Shown piece by piece: positions 13,403-22,511 of a stretch of DNA of 36,791 nt. The stretch is from assembly GCA_025351185.1 (NCBI GenBank), contig JANXWJ010000202.1, positions 1 to 36,791 of the forward strand, given 5' to 3'. Made by a program: the position numbers and the translations under genes. The stretch's first letter is position 1. Every line of letters starts with the position of its first letter. The notes beneath the pieces were generated by a model that was not told the DNA's origin, did no database searches, and saw nothing but the letters and a program-made list of their open reading frames with translations. Source of the stretch: Candidatus Nanopelagicales bacterium (GTDB lineage: Bacteria; Actinomycetota; Actinomycetes; S36-B12; CAIYMF01).

Positions 13403-16400
13403 TCAGCGGACGCGGAGGGCGGCGGTGACCACGGTGGTCGTGAGATAGCCCGCGCGGCTGACAGTGATGCGCACCGAGAGCTTGTGCCCGCGCCACCTCG
13501 AGCCCAGGGCGATCCGGCTTCGTGTCGTCGCGACGCCTGTAAGTGCCTTGCCGTCGCGCAGCCACTGGTAGGTCACCCGCGTCGGTGACGGTGACCAGGT
13601 GCCCACGACAGCGCCGAACACCCGTTGCGCGAGCGCCGACGTGCTGATCCGGGGACGTACGACGACGACCATCGGTGCGGCCGAGACCGCGACCGCCGGC
13701 GTGACGGCACGACCGTCGGCATAGCCGGCCCGCTTCGCGGTGACGGCCGCCGCCACCTTGGTGCCGACATCAGCGACAGCGATCGTGTACGCCGCAGCAG
13801 TCGCGCCGGCGATGGCCTTGCCGTTGCGCAGCCACTGGTAGGTGAACGTCGTCGCGCCGGCCGGGCTGCTCGGCGACGTGCCCCAGGTGCCCGGGAGCAC
13901 GGTGAGCCGGAGCCCGGTCTGGGCCCGCCCCGACAGCGTCGGGAACGACACCGGCACGACCGCGGCGCTGCTCGTCCCGACGAAGTGGACCTGCATGACG
14001 TTCTGACCCGTGGTCGGTGTCAGCGACCAGACGTCGGACTGCGCCCCGACGGCCTTCGGCGCGAACGTCACCGTCTTCGTCAGCGACGCACCGGCAGCGA
14101 GCGGCGTGCCCTCGCCGAGCGGAGTATCGGCGTGGAAGTCAGCCGCAGCCGGTGCCTTGGAGACGCTGAAGAACAGCGTGGATCCGCCGTCGTTCTTGAG
14201 CACGAACGACAGCTTCTTCGACGTACCCGGGGGCACGCTGCCGTAGTCGAGCGTCAGCGGAGTGATCGTGAGATGCCCCGGTGGAGCCGCGGTGCCACTC
14301 AGCGCGATCGTCTTGTTTCCGCCGCTGGAGTTGATGATGAGATCGTCGTTGAAGGTGCCGCCGACGGTCGGCGCGAACGACAGGGTCACGGTCACCGACG
14401 CCCCACCGGCCAACGTGGTCCCGTTGCCCGGAAGCCCGGTCGCTGAGAACGGTGCCGCAGGTGGCGTCACCGATGTGAACGTGAGCGAGGTCTGGCCGGT
14501 GTTGGTGAAGGTGACTCCGTTGCTTGCAGGCGTCGTGCCGATCACCACAGACCCCAGATTCAGCGAACCGGGCGTGACCGTCAGGTTGCCCTGCGCGGCG
14601 AATCCCGTGCCCGCCAGGTCGGCTCCCGCATTCGGACCCGACGGGTTCACGAGTGCTGTCAGGGTTCCGGTGCGTCTGCCGACCGCCGTCGGCGCGAAAG
14701 TGACAGGGACCGTGAGCTGGTCGTTCAGTGCCAGAGCCACGGGGAAGGTTTTCGCGACTCCGTTCACCTTGGGCGCGCCCGGTGAGAACGGTCCGGCGGC
14801 AGCGAGGCCACGGACCGACACAGCCGCACCGGCGGTGAAGGTCACAGTCTGGGTCGACAGGCTCGCGACCTGAGTGTCCGGGAAGGCCACGGTGGTCGTA
14901 GCCAGCAGAGGTTTCACCGGAGCGCCGAAACCGAGGACATGTCCGTCGTAGGTGCCGACATACACGCGACCGTTGGGGCCGATCCCGGGCGGCGTGAACT
15001 TGGTGGTGTTTCGTATCGGAATGCGCCGGATCGTTCGGAACTCGGTGGCGCTCGCTGGGATCGGATCGAAAGCAACCAGTTCCGCGCCGAACAGGCCGTC
15101 GGCACTGCCGGCCGTTGCCGACTTCACCGCCCAGAGCACCGCGGACCCGTCAGTCGTACCTGTGGAGGTCACGACCACGTTGGATGATCCGAAACCCCAG
15201 TCCTCGCAGGGAGGAGGCTGCGGAGTCGTCGGGCAGGCCGTCGAAGCCCTGAGGCTGAGCGACGGGTTGCCACTTCCGCCCGTGTACTGGTAGGCGGTGA
15301 GACCGCCTGTCTTTCCTTGGCCATAGGCAATGTTGCCCGGCCCAGCAGTCGGCACATAGACCCAGCCCCCCGTGCCTGGCCAGACCGAGGGCGACGACCA
15401 GATGCCCCCGTTGGGGCCGTAGCGGCCGACGACGCGGTCGATGCCACCGGTGTCGGCCTCACCGCCGAGGTCGTCACGGTCGAGGAGGTAGACGTACCCC
15501 TCCTTGCCGCCCGCGACAGCGAGATGCGGGTGTGCAGCCGTACCGAAGTGCGCCTCAGGAAGCAGGGCTACGCCACCGGAACCAAGGTCAAGATCGTTGG
15601 CGTCGAGGTGCGCTTCGGACTCGGGCCGGAAGAAGTCGGTGAGCTTGAGCGAGCCGTCACCTTGGACGGTCAGACGGGCGACCATGTTGGACATGTTTAC
15701 CGGCGGGTTGGCGCGTGTGTATGCGCCGGCGTTGGGGACGAGCGCATTGCCGATGGCGAACACGATCTGGCCGGGGCCGTCGCTGGCGAGCCCGCCGCCG
15801 GACATCCAGATCCCACCGCCAGAGGGATCGGGGTCAGTCAGGGTTGGGACCCCGTGGTCGGCCCATCGCGCAGTGACCGCACCACTCGAGGCATCCACGC
15901 CCATAATCCAACCGGACCACTTCGGCACTTGGCAGTGCGCGCTGAACGCGACGTAGATGTGCCCGTCGAGGAGCAGGAGCCCAGGTCGCTGTGACTGGTA
16001 AGTCGGGTTGAAGTCCAGGTTGCGGTTGTCGGCGTGCCCGCCGAGCGTCGTCGGCGTGAAGCGGTCCGCGCCCGACGACAGGTTGAGCGCGTGCAGCAGA
16101 TAGCTGGTCGCACCGGGGGTGCCGGTCACGTACTCCTTGTTGACGACGTAGACCGTGTTGGTCGTGGTGTCGACGACGGGGGTGCTCGTGATGCCGACGG
16201 TCGGCACGAGGTCGGGGCAGCCGATGCTCCTGGCGTCGAAGCCGTTGCCAAAGTTCCGCTGCCAGACGATGGCGCCGCTCTCGGGGTTGAGCCCGTAGAT
16301 GTAGTTGGCCTCCGTCACGACGATGAGCACGCCGTTGGCCACGATCGGCTGGGCGTAGATCTCGCCGACGAGCTGAGGGCTCGTGAACAGCTGGCCGAAG

Positions 16401-16669
16401 GTGGTGCCCGCCACGATCGACGGGGAGAGGTTGGGCTGGTCGGGGTACCAGTTGGTGCGGTGGGTGTCGCCGCCCCGCGTGACCTGGCCGACGACGGGGG
16501 AGGCCGCCTGAACTGGAGCGGTGGTGGTCGCCTGGACGGCGACGAGGGCGGGCACGACGACGAGCGCCGAGAGCGTCGCGGCGAGCCAGCGGCGACCGAT
16601 GCCGCTACGGACCGCAGATCCTCGTGCGGGGGTCACCTGCTGCTGCCCCGATATCGACCGTGCCAACAC
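13403..16669 (-). CDS. Large secreted PQQ-type beta-propeller protein with ASPM/SPD-2/Hydin and Ig-like repeats
   Basis: 1088 residues, exported. GTG 16669 is chosen for the AGGAGG just upstream and the signal peptide that follows (RRWLAATLSALVVVPALVAVQ, cleavage near AQA-like VQAA). Residues about 60-570 form a PQQ-like/BamB-type beta-propeller: repeated segments such as NYIYGLNPESGAIVWQRNF, VYVVNKEY, GWIMGVDASSGAVTARW and EGYVYLLDRDDLGG. About 580-890 holds three ASPM/SPD-2/Hydin-type Ig domains of roughly 100 residues (cores VTFAPTAVGRRTGTL, LSFAPTVGGTFNDDL, VTFAPKAVGAQSDVW). The C-terminal 200 residues carry two copies of a bacterial Ig-like repeat (TYQWLRNGKAIAGATAAAY and TYQWLRDGKALTGVATTRS). 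No cell-wall anchor or membrane tail is seen, so it is probably released or held non-covalently. PQQ binding is not shown; a structural or adhesive role is likelier than an enzyme. Confidence 0.85.
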   Translation of the reverse strand: MLARSISGQQQVTPARGSAVRSGIGRRWLAATLSALVVVPALVAVQATTTAPVQAASPVVGQVTRGGDTHRTNWYPDQPNLSPSIVAGTTFGQLFTSPQLVGEIYAQPIVANGVLIVVTEANYIYGLNPESGAIVWQRNFGNGFDARSIGCPDLVPTVGITSTPVVDTTTNTVYVVNKEYVTGTPGATSYLLHALNLSSGADRFTPTTLGGHADNRNLDFNPTYQSQRPGLLLLDGHIYVAFSAHCQVPKWSGWIMGVDASSGAVTARWADHGVPTLTDPDPSGGGIWMSGGGLASDGPGQIVFAIGNALVPNAGAYTRANPPVNMSNMVARLTVQGDGSLKLTDFFRPESEAHLDANDLDLGSGGVALLPEAHFGTAAHPHLAVAGGKEGYVYLLDRDDLGGEADTGGIDRVVGRYGPNGGIWSSPSVWPGTGGWVYVPTAGPGNIAYGQGKTGGLTAYQYTGGSGNPSLSLRASTACPTTPQPPPCEDWGFGSSNVVVTSTGTTDGSAVLWAVKSATAGSADGLFGAELVAFDPIPASATEFRTIRRIPIRNTTKFTPPGIGPNGRVYVGTYDGHVLGFGAPVKPLLATTTVAFPDTQVASLSTQTVTFTAGAAVSVRGLAAAGPFSPGAPKVNGVAKTFPVALALNDQLTVPVTFAPTAVGRRTGTLTALVNPSGPNAGADLAGTGFAAQGNLTVTPGSLNLGSVVIGTTPASNGVTFTNTGQTSLTFTSVTPPAAPFSATGLPGNGTTLAGGASVTVTLSFAPTVGGTFNDDLIINSSGGNKTIALSGTAAPPGHLTITPLTLDYGSVPPGTSKKLSFVLKNDGGSTLFFSVSKAPAAADFHADTPLGEGTPLAAGASLTKTVTFAPKAVGAQSDVWSLTPTTGQNVMQVHFVGTSSAAVVPVSFPTLSGRAQTGLRLTVLPGTWGTSPSSPAGATTFTYQWLRNGKAIAGATAAAYTIAVADVGTKVAAAVTAKRAGYADGRAVTPAVAVSAAPMVVVVRPRISTSALAQRVFGAVVGTWSPSPTRVTYQWLRDGKALTGVATTRSRIALGSRWRGHKLSVRITVSRAGYLTTTVVTAALRVR

Positions 16670-16794
16670 GTCCCGTCCTCCTCTGCGGCGCTGCTCCCCT
16701 GGCACGCGCACGAGACCACGAAACCACGGAATTGCATCCGGCACATCAGCATCCGGGCCAGGTCACACCGTGGAGGTGCGCCGGGACCGAAAAG

Positions 16795-16832
16795 CGCGAC
16801 ACCCCGTGCCCGACCGGGCACGGGGTGTCGCG
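16795..16832 (-). terminator. Rho-independent terminator after the SHOCT gene
   Basis: A perfect 17-bp stem (arms 16795-16811 and 16816-16832) closes a 4-nt loop (GACC). Read on the minus strand it is followed by GCTTTTCGG, a short U-run, 61 bp past the SHOCT stop and upstream of the large secreted gene. Confidence 0.85.
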
Positions 16833-16892
16833 AACTGCTCCGTACGAGACCCGCCGAGCGGGTCGTATGGTCCCGAGGACCGGTAGTCCGAA

Positions 16893-17291
16893 CTAGCTGA
16901 GGACCTTGGCCTTCGCAGCCTGGAACTCCTCGTCGGACAGGACGCCCTTCTCCTTGAGGTCGGCGAGACGCGCGAGCTCCTCGGAGGCGCCGCCGCTGGT
17001 GCCGGCGACCGACTTGATGTAGTCGGCCTGCGCCTTCTGTGCGTTGGCCATGGCCGCCATGTTGCGCTCGGTCATGCCCTTGCCGCGGGCGATGAGGTAG
17101 ACGAACACGCCGAGGTAAGGAAGCACGATGACGAAGATGATCCACAGGGTCTTGGCGACACCGCCGAGGTCGTGGTCGCGGAAGATGTCACCGAAAACGG
17201 TGATGAGCAGCCAGAACCAGATGATGAAGGTGAACAGCCAGAGGATGTCCCACAGGATCTGGCCGTTTCCGATTTCTGCGAGCAAGTGCAT
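16893..17291 (-). CDS. PLD-N-type membrane protein with C-terminal SHOCT domain
   Basis: 132 residues. Two membrane helices (about 12-35 and 44-68: LWDILWLFTFIIWFWLLITVF and TLWIIFVIVLPYLGVFVYLIA) form a phospholipase-D-N-terminal-like hairpin module, with RDHDLGG between. A helical linker leads to a SHOCT motif at 104-131 (ELARLADLKEKGVLSDEEFQ then AAKAKVL), the short C-terminal domain common in actinobacterial membrane and oligomerising proteins. Function unknown. It starts at ATG 17291 and is followed by a strong terminator. Confidence 0.88.
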   Translation of the reverse strand: MHLLAEIGNGQILWDILWLFTFIIWFWLLITVFGDIFRDHDLGGVAKTLWIIFVIVLPYLGVFVYLIARGKGMTERNMAAMANAQKAQADYIKSVAGTSGGASEELARLADLKEKGVLSDEEFQAAKAKVLS

Positions 17292-17489
17292 GTCGAGCCC
17301 CTCTGTGGTTGGCGCGGGACGCCGACGGTGATGCCGGGCCGTGCCGGTCCGGTCGGCACATCCTTGCAGGTCGGCGCCAGACCCGTTGCAACTCCATGAC
17401 TACCCGACACAACTTCCGTCACGCCCCCTCGCCTCTGTTCCCAGGGCACCTTCTTCCGCGCGGTGGGGTCGGGGCTCGGGGGAGGCGAT

Positions 17490-17957
17490 ATACGGGGGCT
17501 CGTCCGGCATGACCACGGCCGGGTCCGCGAGAAGCGCGGAAGAGATGCCGAGGCGCTGTCCCATCCCGAGCGAGAACGAGCCGGCCGGCTTGCGGGTGAC
17601 GTCGGTGAGCCCGACGAGGTCGAGGAGCTCGTCGACGCGGCGGGCGCCGATGCCGACGGTCGCGCCGGGGCGAGGAGGTGGTTGCGGGCCGAACGACCCT
17701 TGTCGACAGCCTTCGCGTCGAGCAGCGCTCCCAACTCTGCGAGAGGCGCCTGTGACTCTGTGTAATCGTATCCGTTCACCAGCGCTACCCCCGACGTCGG
17801 TCGGTCGAGGCCGAGGACCATCCGCATGGTCGTCGACTTGCCGGCTCCGTTGGGTCCGAGGAAGCCGGTGACTACCCCCCGGTCTGACGGTGAAGCTGAG
17901 GTGGTCGACGGCGGTGACATCGCCGTAGCGCTTGGTGGGCTCGTGGACTTCGAGCAT
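17490..17957 (-). pseudogene. ABC transporter ATPase, frame-broken and truncated
   Basis: From ATG 17957 the reading MLEVHEPTKRYGDVTAVDHLSFTVRPG is the start of an ABC-2-type ATPase. A run of six C (17875-17880; G on the coding strand) shifts the frame by one extra base. In the next frame come VVTGFLGPNGAGKSTTMRMVLG (complete Walker A) and SGVALVNGYDY. Around 17665-17680 a base is lost, returning to the first frame: GARRVDELLDLVGLTDVTRKPAG, SFSLGMGQRLGISSALL (signature motif, degenerate) and VVMPDEP (Walker B). Similarity ends there; no D-loop, H-loop or permease gene follows, and no family match continues to the SHOCT gene. The inactive state is certain as written because the 3' third is missing, even if the two indels were sequencing errors. 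Confidence 0.8.
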
Positions 17958-18186
17958 GAGGTACTGCCGGTAAATCATGGGTTTTGGCGGTATCCGGCCC
18001 CGATCGCGTGCCCCCACTCTTGCGACGTCAGGTGCGAGACGGCGTCCTGCAGGTGACGGCTCCGCGGACTACCGCAGGCGCGGTACGTCCACGAGCGCGA
18101 CGCTCCACACGGCGACGCGGTGCAAGCACTGACAGCGGTTGCGTGGTTCACTTTCGCGTGACCCGGAGTGATGACGGAGGCCGCAC

Positions 18187-19578
18187 GTGACTCCTACCCC
18201 CGACGAGGTCGTTGTTGCGTCCCCCACGTTCGGGACGCGGCTGCGGCGGCTGCGGGAGTCCGCTGGGTTGTCACAGACGGCACTCGCGGGCGACGACCTG
18301 CACCCGAGCTACATCAGCCTCCTCGAGTCCGGGCGCCGGGCCCCCACCGCCGATGTCGTGGCGGTGCTCTCCGGCCGTCTCGGGGTGTCCCCTGATGCGC
18401 TCAGCGGTGAGATCTCCCTGGAGATCGAGGAGCCGCTGGCTCTCGCCGATGCCGCTCTGGGACTTGGCCGTGCGACCGAGGCGATGCACCTGCTCGAGCC
18501 TTTCCGCGCCGAGATGACCGTGCGGCGCTGCGCCCGGGACGCACTGATCTTCCGCGCGGCCTTCGTGCTCGCGAGCGCACTCGAGAACGTCGGACGGCTC
18601 GACGAGGCGACGGGGCTGCTCGAGGTGCTGCGCACAGCTGCGGACTCGTCGCGGGCCCGACACCCGTGGCTGCACATCGCGGTGTCGCTGGTGCGCTGCT
18701 ATCGCGACTCGGGCGACATCGGTCGTGCGATCGACGTCGGTGAGGACGCCGTCAGTCGGTGCGATGGCACCATGACCGCATCGCTCGAAGGCCATGCGCA
18801 GCTCGTCTCGGCCTTGGCCGGTGCCTACTCCGAGCGCGGCGACCTGCTGCGCGCCGAGCTGCTGCTCGAGGGACTGCTCGCCGAGACCACGGCGTGGGGC
18901 TCTCCGTCTGATCAGGCTGCGGCGTACTGGAACGCAGCCATCGTCGCGGCTCAGCGTGGGCACGCGCTGGAGGCGATGCGCCTCTGCGAGCAGGCGTCGT
19001 CTCTCATCTCGCTCAGCGACGACCTCGGTGCTCGGGCTCGGCTCCAGATCACCCGGGCCTGGGTGCACCTCGCGCAGGACCCACCTCAGGCCGGCCAGGC
19101 GCGCGACCTGGTCACCGACGCCCTGCCCGTGCTCAAGCAGTACGCCAGCGCGTTGTCGCTCTCGAGTGCCGAGACCGAGCTGGCCCGCAGCGAGCTGCTC
19201 CTCGGCCGACCCGACGTTGCTCGCGAGCACGCCAGCGCGGCGCTCGGGCGAGTGACCGAGGACCAGCCGATCGAACGCGCGCGGGCGCTCACCGTCCTCG
19301 GTGCCGCACTGGTGGCCCTCGACGAGCGAGCACTCGGGATCGCGAGTCTTGAGGATGCCGATCGGCTGCTTGCCGCCGCGCAGGCACCGCGCCAGGCAGC
19401 AGCCGTGTGGCGGTCTCTCAGCGACGTCTACCGAGGCATCGGCGACATCGATCGGGCCAGCGCAGCGGTCAACGAGGCTTTCGCAGCGGCGGGAGTGCTC
19501 GCCGAGCCCGTCGGTGCGCCGGCGCTCGTGCCCGAGCAGCGGCGCGCACCACGTCGCGACAGCCAGGCAACGTCCTGA
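18187..19578 (+). CDS. XRE-type HTH regulator with TPR sensor domain
   Basis: 463 residues. Residues 14-70 are an XRE/HTH_3 DNA-binding domain (FGTRLRRLRESAGLSQTAL, YISLLESGRRAPTADVVAVLSGRLGVS). From 80 to about 440 it is all helical with tetratricopeptide-like repeats (ALENVGRLDEATGLLEVLR, AYSERGDLLRAELLLEGLL, YRGIGDIDRASAAVNEAF), the architecture of actinobacterial quorum/peptide- or antibiotic-linked regulators. GTG 18187 has GGAGG ten bases upstream. The gene is divergent from the broken ABC ATPase, which may once have been its target; that is inference. The C-terminal 25 residues are disordered. Confidence 0.88.
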   Translation: MTPTPDEVVVASPTFGTRLRRLRESAGLSQTALAGDDLHPSYISLLESGRRAPTADVVAVLSGRLGVSPDALSGEISLEIEEPLALADAALGLGRATEAMHLLEPFRAEMTVRRCARDALIFRAAFVLASALENVGRLDEATGLLEVLRTAADSSRARHPWLHIAVSLVRCYRDSGDIGRAIDVGEDAVSRCDGTMTASLEGHAQLVSALAGAYSERGDLLRAELLLEGLLAETTAWGSPSDQAAAYWNAAIVAAQRGHALEAMRLCEQASSLISLSDDLGARARLQITRAWVHLAQDPPQAGQARDLVTDALPVLKQYASALSLSSAETELARSELLLGRPDVAREHASAALGRVTEDQPIERARALTVLGAALVALDERALGIASLEDADRLLAAAQAPRQAAAVWRSLSDVYRGIGDIDRASAAVNEAFAAAGVLAEPVGAPALVPEQRRAPRRDSQATS

Positions 19579-19599
19579 CCCCCCACAGGCCGCACCTGG

Positions 19600-19880
19600 C
19601 TCGGCTCCGAGCGTGGTTGTGGAGTGGCGGCCTGGTGACGTCGGCGCGACCAGACCCGTGCTTGCGGGCGTTGGTGAGCGACTCCTGCACGAGCCGGAAG
19701 GCCGCGAGGTCGGTGCTGGGGACCGAGGGGTGGCGGCGTGCCGGAGACCGACCAGGAGACATCGAGACCGGCATGGCGCATCGCGTCGACGAGCCCGTCG
19801 ACCTGGTCGAGGTTCGGTGCCGGCTGGACCGCGCTCGGGTCCTTCGGTGTGCGCAGAATCGTCCACTGTCGGAGGGGGAG
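19600..19880 (-). pseudogene. Fragment of a NarL/DesK-type sensor histidine kinase
   Basis: On the minus strand, from about 19880, one frame reads WTILRTPKDPSAVQPAPNLD then VDGLVDAMRHAGLDVSWSVSG, the region after the phospho-acceptor helix of HisKA_3 kinases. Near 19730 the frame shifts by one base, and the next frame reads STDLAAFRLVQESLTNARKH, which contains the N-box of the ATPase domain. Both the sensor and dimerisation parts before it and the G-box after it are absent. It is a non-functional remnant, convergent with the end of the HTH-TPR gene. No response regulator is left nearby. Confidence 0.75.
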
Positions 19881-19946
19881 TCGTGGCCTCGCGTGCAGCA
19901 GTCGTCGTACGCCGACCTCACCCGCTACTGCGGCGGCGGTAGCGGC

Positions 19947-20567
19947 TCAGTCGTGCAGCGACCGGTCGGCCGGCCCGACGGCGAACCGTGTGAAGCGCAC
20001 GACGAGCCCGGACCGGGTCGGCGCGCACGCGAAGACGCCCGCCTTCCAGGCGAGCGCAGGGTCGATCGGTGCGAGGCGTACGAGCTGCCACGCCCCGTCG
20101 GCGCGCGCCCGGATCGTGACGGCGTCGCCGCAGCGGCTCGCTCGCACGGTGATCTCGCGTCCGTGCCACTGCGGAACGGGCGCGGTCGACCAGTCCGACA
20201 CCTCGTTGGTCACCACGGCGCCGACCTGCGGCGCGCCGTCCGCGTACTCCACGCCTGATTTGATCCAGTGGCGCTCGTCGGCTCGCAGCAGCACTCCGGC
20301 CTGGTCGAACGGCTGATCGAAGTCAGCGATGAACGACACCTCGACCGCGCTGCGGTCGGGGAGGCCGACGAGCAGCCCGTGCCCGTCGTCGTGGACGAAT
20401 CCGTACGACGTGACCCGCCACAGGTCGCTCTCGGCACGCGACGTCACGAGCAGATGCTCGCCGTCGACGGCGACCGCCTCCGGCGCTGTGGACCACGCGC
20501 CGTCGGACCATGCGACCACATGCATGTCGTCCATCGGTTCGTGAACGTCAAGATCCGGAGCCGCCAT
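19947..20567 (-). CDS. DUF1349 concanavalin-like domain protein
   Basis: 206 residues forming a single DUF1349 domain, a beta-sandwich of the concanavalin A-like lectin/glucanase superfamily. Recognisable stretches are TSRAESDLWRVTSYGFVHDDG, FDQAGVLLRADERHWIKSGVE, SDWSTAPVP and RFTRFAVGP near the end. No signal peptide, so it is probably cytoplasmic. ATG 20567 is preferred over an upstream Met that would add six residues. Function is unknown; the fold suggests sugar binding. Confidence 0.8.
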   Translation of the reverse strand: MAAPDLDVHEPMDDMHVVAWSDGAWSTAPEAVAVDGEHLLVTSRAESDLWRVTSYGFVHDDGHGLLVGLPDRSAVEVSFIADFDQPFDQAGVLLRADERHWIKSGVEYADGAPQVGAVVTNEVSDWSTAPVPQWHGREITVRASRCGDAVTIRARADGAWQLVRLAPIDPALAWKAGVFACAPTRSGLVVRFTRFAVGPADRSLHD

Positions 20568-20748
20568 GCCCCGAGGCTGCCACACCCCATCGCCGACCCG
20601 GGTGCACTGGGTGCTTCAGCGACCGCGTGAGCCCCGCAACACCCAGGTGAGCGATCGGGTTGGCGGGCTCGACCACGTCAGGTGAGGTCGACGCCGAGCA
20701 GCCGCCGGAGCTCGGCGCGGGTGCTCTCGGTGGCGTGGGAGCGTTCGG

Positions 20749-21603
20749 CTAGAGGGCCAGCTGCGTGATCTCCACCGTGACCCCGAGGGACTCGCTGGCA
20801 CCGCCGGCGTAGATGCCCTTGAGCGGTGGTACGTCGGCATAGTCGCGACCGCGCGCGACGACGACGTGCGCCGAGCCGACTGCTCGGTCGTTGGTGGGGT
20901 CGAAGGCCTCCCAGCCGCCGTTCCACACCTCGACCCAGGCGTGGCTCTCGCCGGTGACCGTCTGGCCGCGTGCCTCTTCCTCGTCGTGGAGATAGCCGCT
21001 GACATAGCGCGCCGGCACGCCGAGGGAACGCAGCAGCGCGAGCAAGGTGTGGGAGTAGTCCTGGCACACACCGCCGCCGATCGTCCATGCCTGGGCAGCA
21101 GTCGTCGTCACCCGGGTTGCCGAGTCGTCGTAGCTGATCCGGTCGCGGGTCGCCTCGATGGCTCCACGGATCGCGAGGCTGGGTGACGGGAGGGCGCGCA
21201 GCGCCTCGACGATCGGTGCGCGGGTGTCGTCGCGGCGCGCATCGTCGACGAGCGATGTCGGAGCGAGGTACTCCCCCCAGCGGTCGAGCACCGACGGGCT
21301 GCCGAGCTCGCGCCAGTCGACCCCGGGAGCGGTGACGTGACCGCTGGGCACGTCCACGAGCGACGTCGCGACGATCTCGAGCACGTCGTGCTCCTCGTGC
21401 ACGTCGAACGACTGGACGAGGGCACCCCAGTAGTCGACGTAGGCCTGCACGGACGCGCGCGGCGACACCTGCAGCTGGTGCGAGAGCAGCATCTGCCCGT
21501 CCGCGTCACGCGGGGTCATGCGTACCTCGTTGAACGAAGCAGCCACCGGCGCCTTGTAGCGATAGCCGGTGCGGTGGGTGATCCGCAGGCGACGTCCGGA
21601 CAT
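20749..21603 (-). CDS. Transglutaminase-like protease family protein
   Basis: 284 residues. An N-terminal bacterial transglutaminase-associated domain (about 5-80, LRITHRTGYRYKAPVAASFN) precedes the papain-like core with the complete triad: Cys180 in GGGVCQDYSHT, His221 in GESHAWVEV and Asp235 in FDPTNDR. The C-terminus DVPPLKGIYAGGASESLGVTVEI is standard for the family. ATG 21603 shares its A with the stop of the alpha-E gene (TGATG), so the two are translationally coupled. Third gene of the conserved ATP-grasp / alpha-E / transglutaminase operon. Members are thought to hydrolyse or transfer amide bonds formed by the ATP-grasp partner; the substrate is unknown. Confidence 0.9.
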   Translation of the reverse strand: MSGRRLRITHRTGYRYKAPVAASFNEVRMTPRDADGQMLLSHQLQVSPRASVQAYVDYWGALVQSFDVHEEHDVLEIVATSLVDVPSGHVTAPGVDWRELGSPSVLDRWGEYLAPTSLVDDARRDDTRAPIVEALRALPSPSLAIRGAIEATRDRISYDDSATRVTTTAAQAWTIGGGVCQDYSHTLLALLRSLGVPARYVSGYLHDEEEARGQTVTGESHAWVEVWNGGWEAFDPTNDRAVGSAHVVVARGRDYADVPPLKGIYAGGASESLGVTVEITQLAL

Positions 21604-22511
21604 CAGTGGCTCCATACGATCGTGCCGGCCTGGCGGAAGTAGGCGTCGGCCACCGCGCTCGCGGCCGAGACTCCGGACACCTGCGTGTTGTGGCACAGCT
21701 GGTCGATCACGGCGGGGTCGTGCACACCACCCGCGAACTCCAGACGCGAACGCATCAACCCGACCTCGCGCACGAGCTCGAGATCATCGACACCGCCGAG
21801 GGTCTGGAGGCCGCACACAGCCGACTCGGCGGCACGGGCGGAGTGCAGCATCGAGCGAGGGAACGTCTGGTCGAGCACGAGGAACTCACGCACCTGCTCG
21901 CCCGTGGGCGCCTCACCGGTGCGCAGGAACGCCGACAGCCCCGCGGCCGACCTGAGCGTCGCGACCGGACCCGTGTCGGGCCAGACGAGGTCGTGGCGTA
22001 CGTCGAGGAGCCGGGTGGTCATGTCGATGCGCTCGAGCGATCGCCCGAGGGAGAGGAAGAAGTGGCCCTCGTCGCGCGGCATGGTCCACTCGATGGCGCC
22101 GTTGACGACCATGAGCCGCTCGAGCACGCGGTACATCGAGGCGCCGGGACTGGCCGCGGCGGTGAGGCCGCGGGTGAGGGTGAGGTGTGCACCGTTGAGC
22201 GCCTCGAAGACATCGCCAGAGAGTGCATCGCGCACGGAGCGGGCGTTCTCGCGCGCCGCTCCGACCGATCCGATGACGGTCGAGGGATTGGCGACGTCGC
22301 CGAGCAGCGCGCGCACGAGCTCGGTGGGCGAGATGACGATGTCGTGCGGCAGCGACAGCGCGTCGAGCACGACCGCAGCCGCGACGTCGTCGGGTACGGA
22401 TCGGTCTTCGACTGTCAGGTGGTAGTGCTCGGCGAGCAGTCGGGCGGTGGCCTCGGCACGCTCGAGATAGCGCCCGATCCAGTAGAACGACTCGGCGAGG
22501 CGGCTCAGCAT
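21603..22511 (-). CDS. Alpha-E domain (DUF403) protein
   Basis: 302 residues, entirely helical, beginning MLSRLAESFYWIGRYLERAE, the signature start of the alpha-E family. Repeated hydrophobic helices with conserved ERIDMTTRLLDVR and CGLQTLGGVDDLE-type motifs span the length. The family has no proven biochemical activity; it is nearly always encoded with a circularly permuted ATP-grasp and a transglutaminase, as here. Its start overlaps the ATP-grasp stop by 7 bp and its stop overlaps the transglutaminase start, so the three proteins are probably made in step. Confidence 0.9.
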   Translation of the reverse strand: MLSRLAESFYWIGRYLERAEATARLLAEHYHLTVEDRSVPDDVAAAVVLDALSLPHDIVISPTELVRALLGDVANPSTVIGSVGAARENARSVRDALSGDVFEALNGAHLTLTRGLTAAASPGASMYRVLERLMVVNGAIEWTMPRDEGHFFLSLGRSLERIDMTTRLLDVRHDLVWPDTGPVATLRSAAGLSAFLRTGEAPTGEQVREFLVLDQTFPRSMLHSARAAESAVCGLQTLGGVDDLELVREVGLMRSRLEFAGGVHDPAVIDQLCHNTQVSGVSAASAVADAYFRQAGTIVWSH

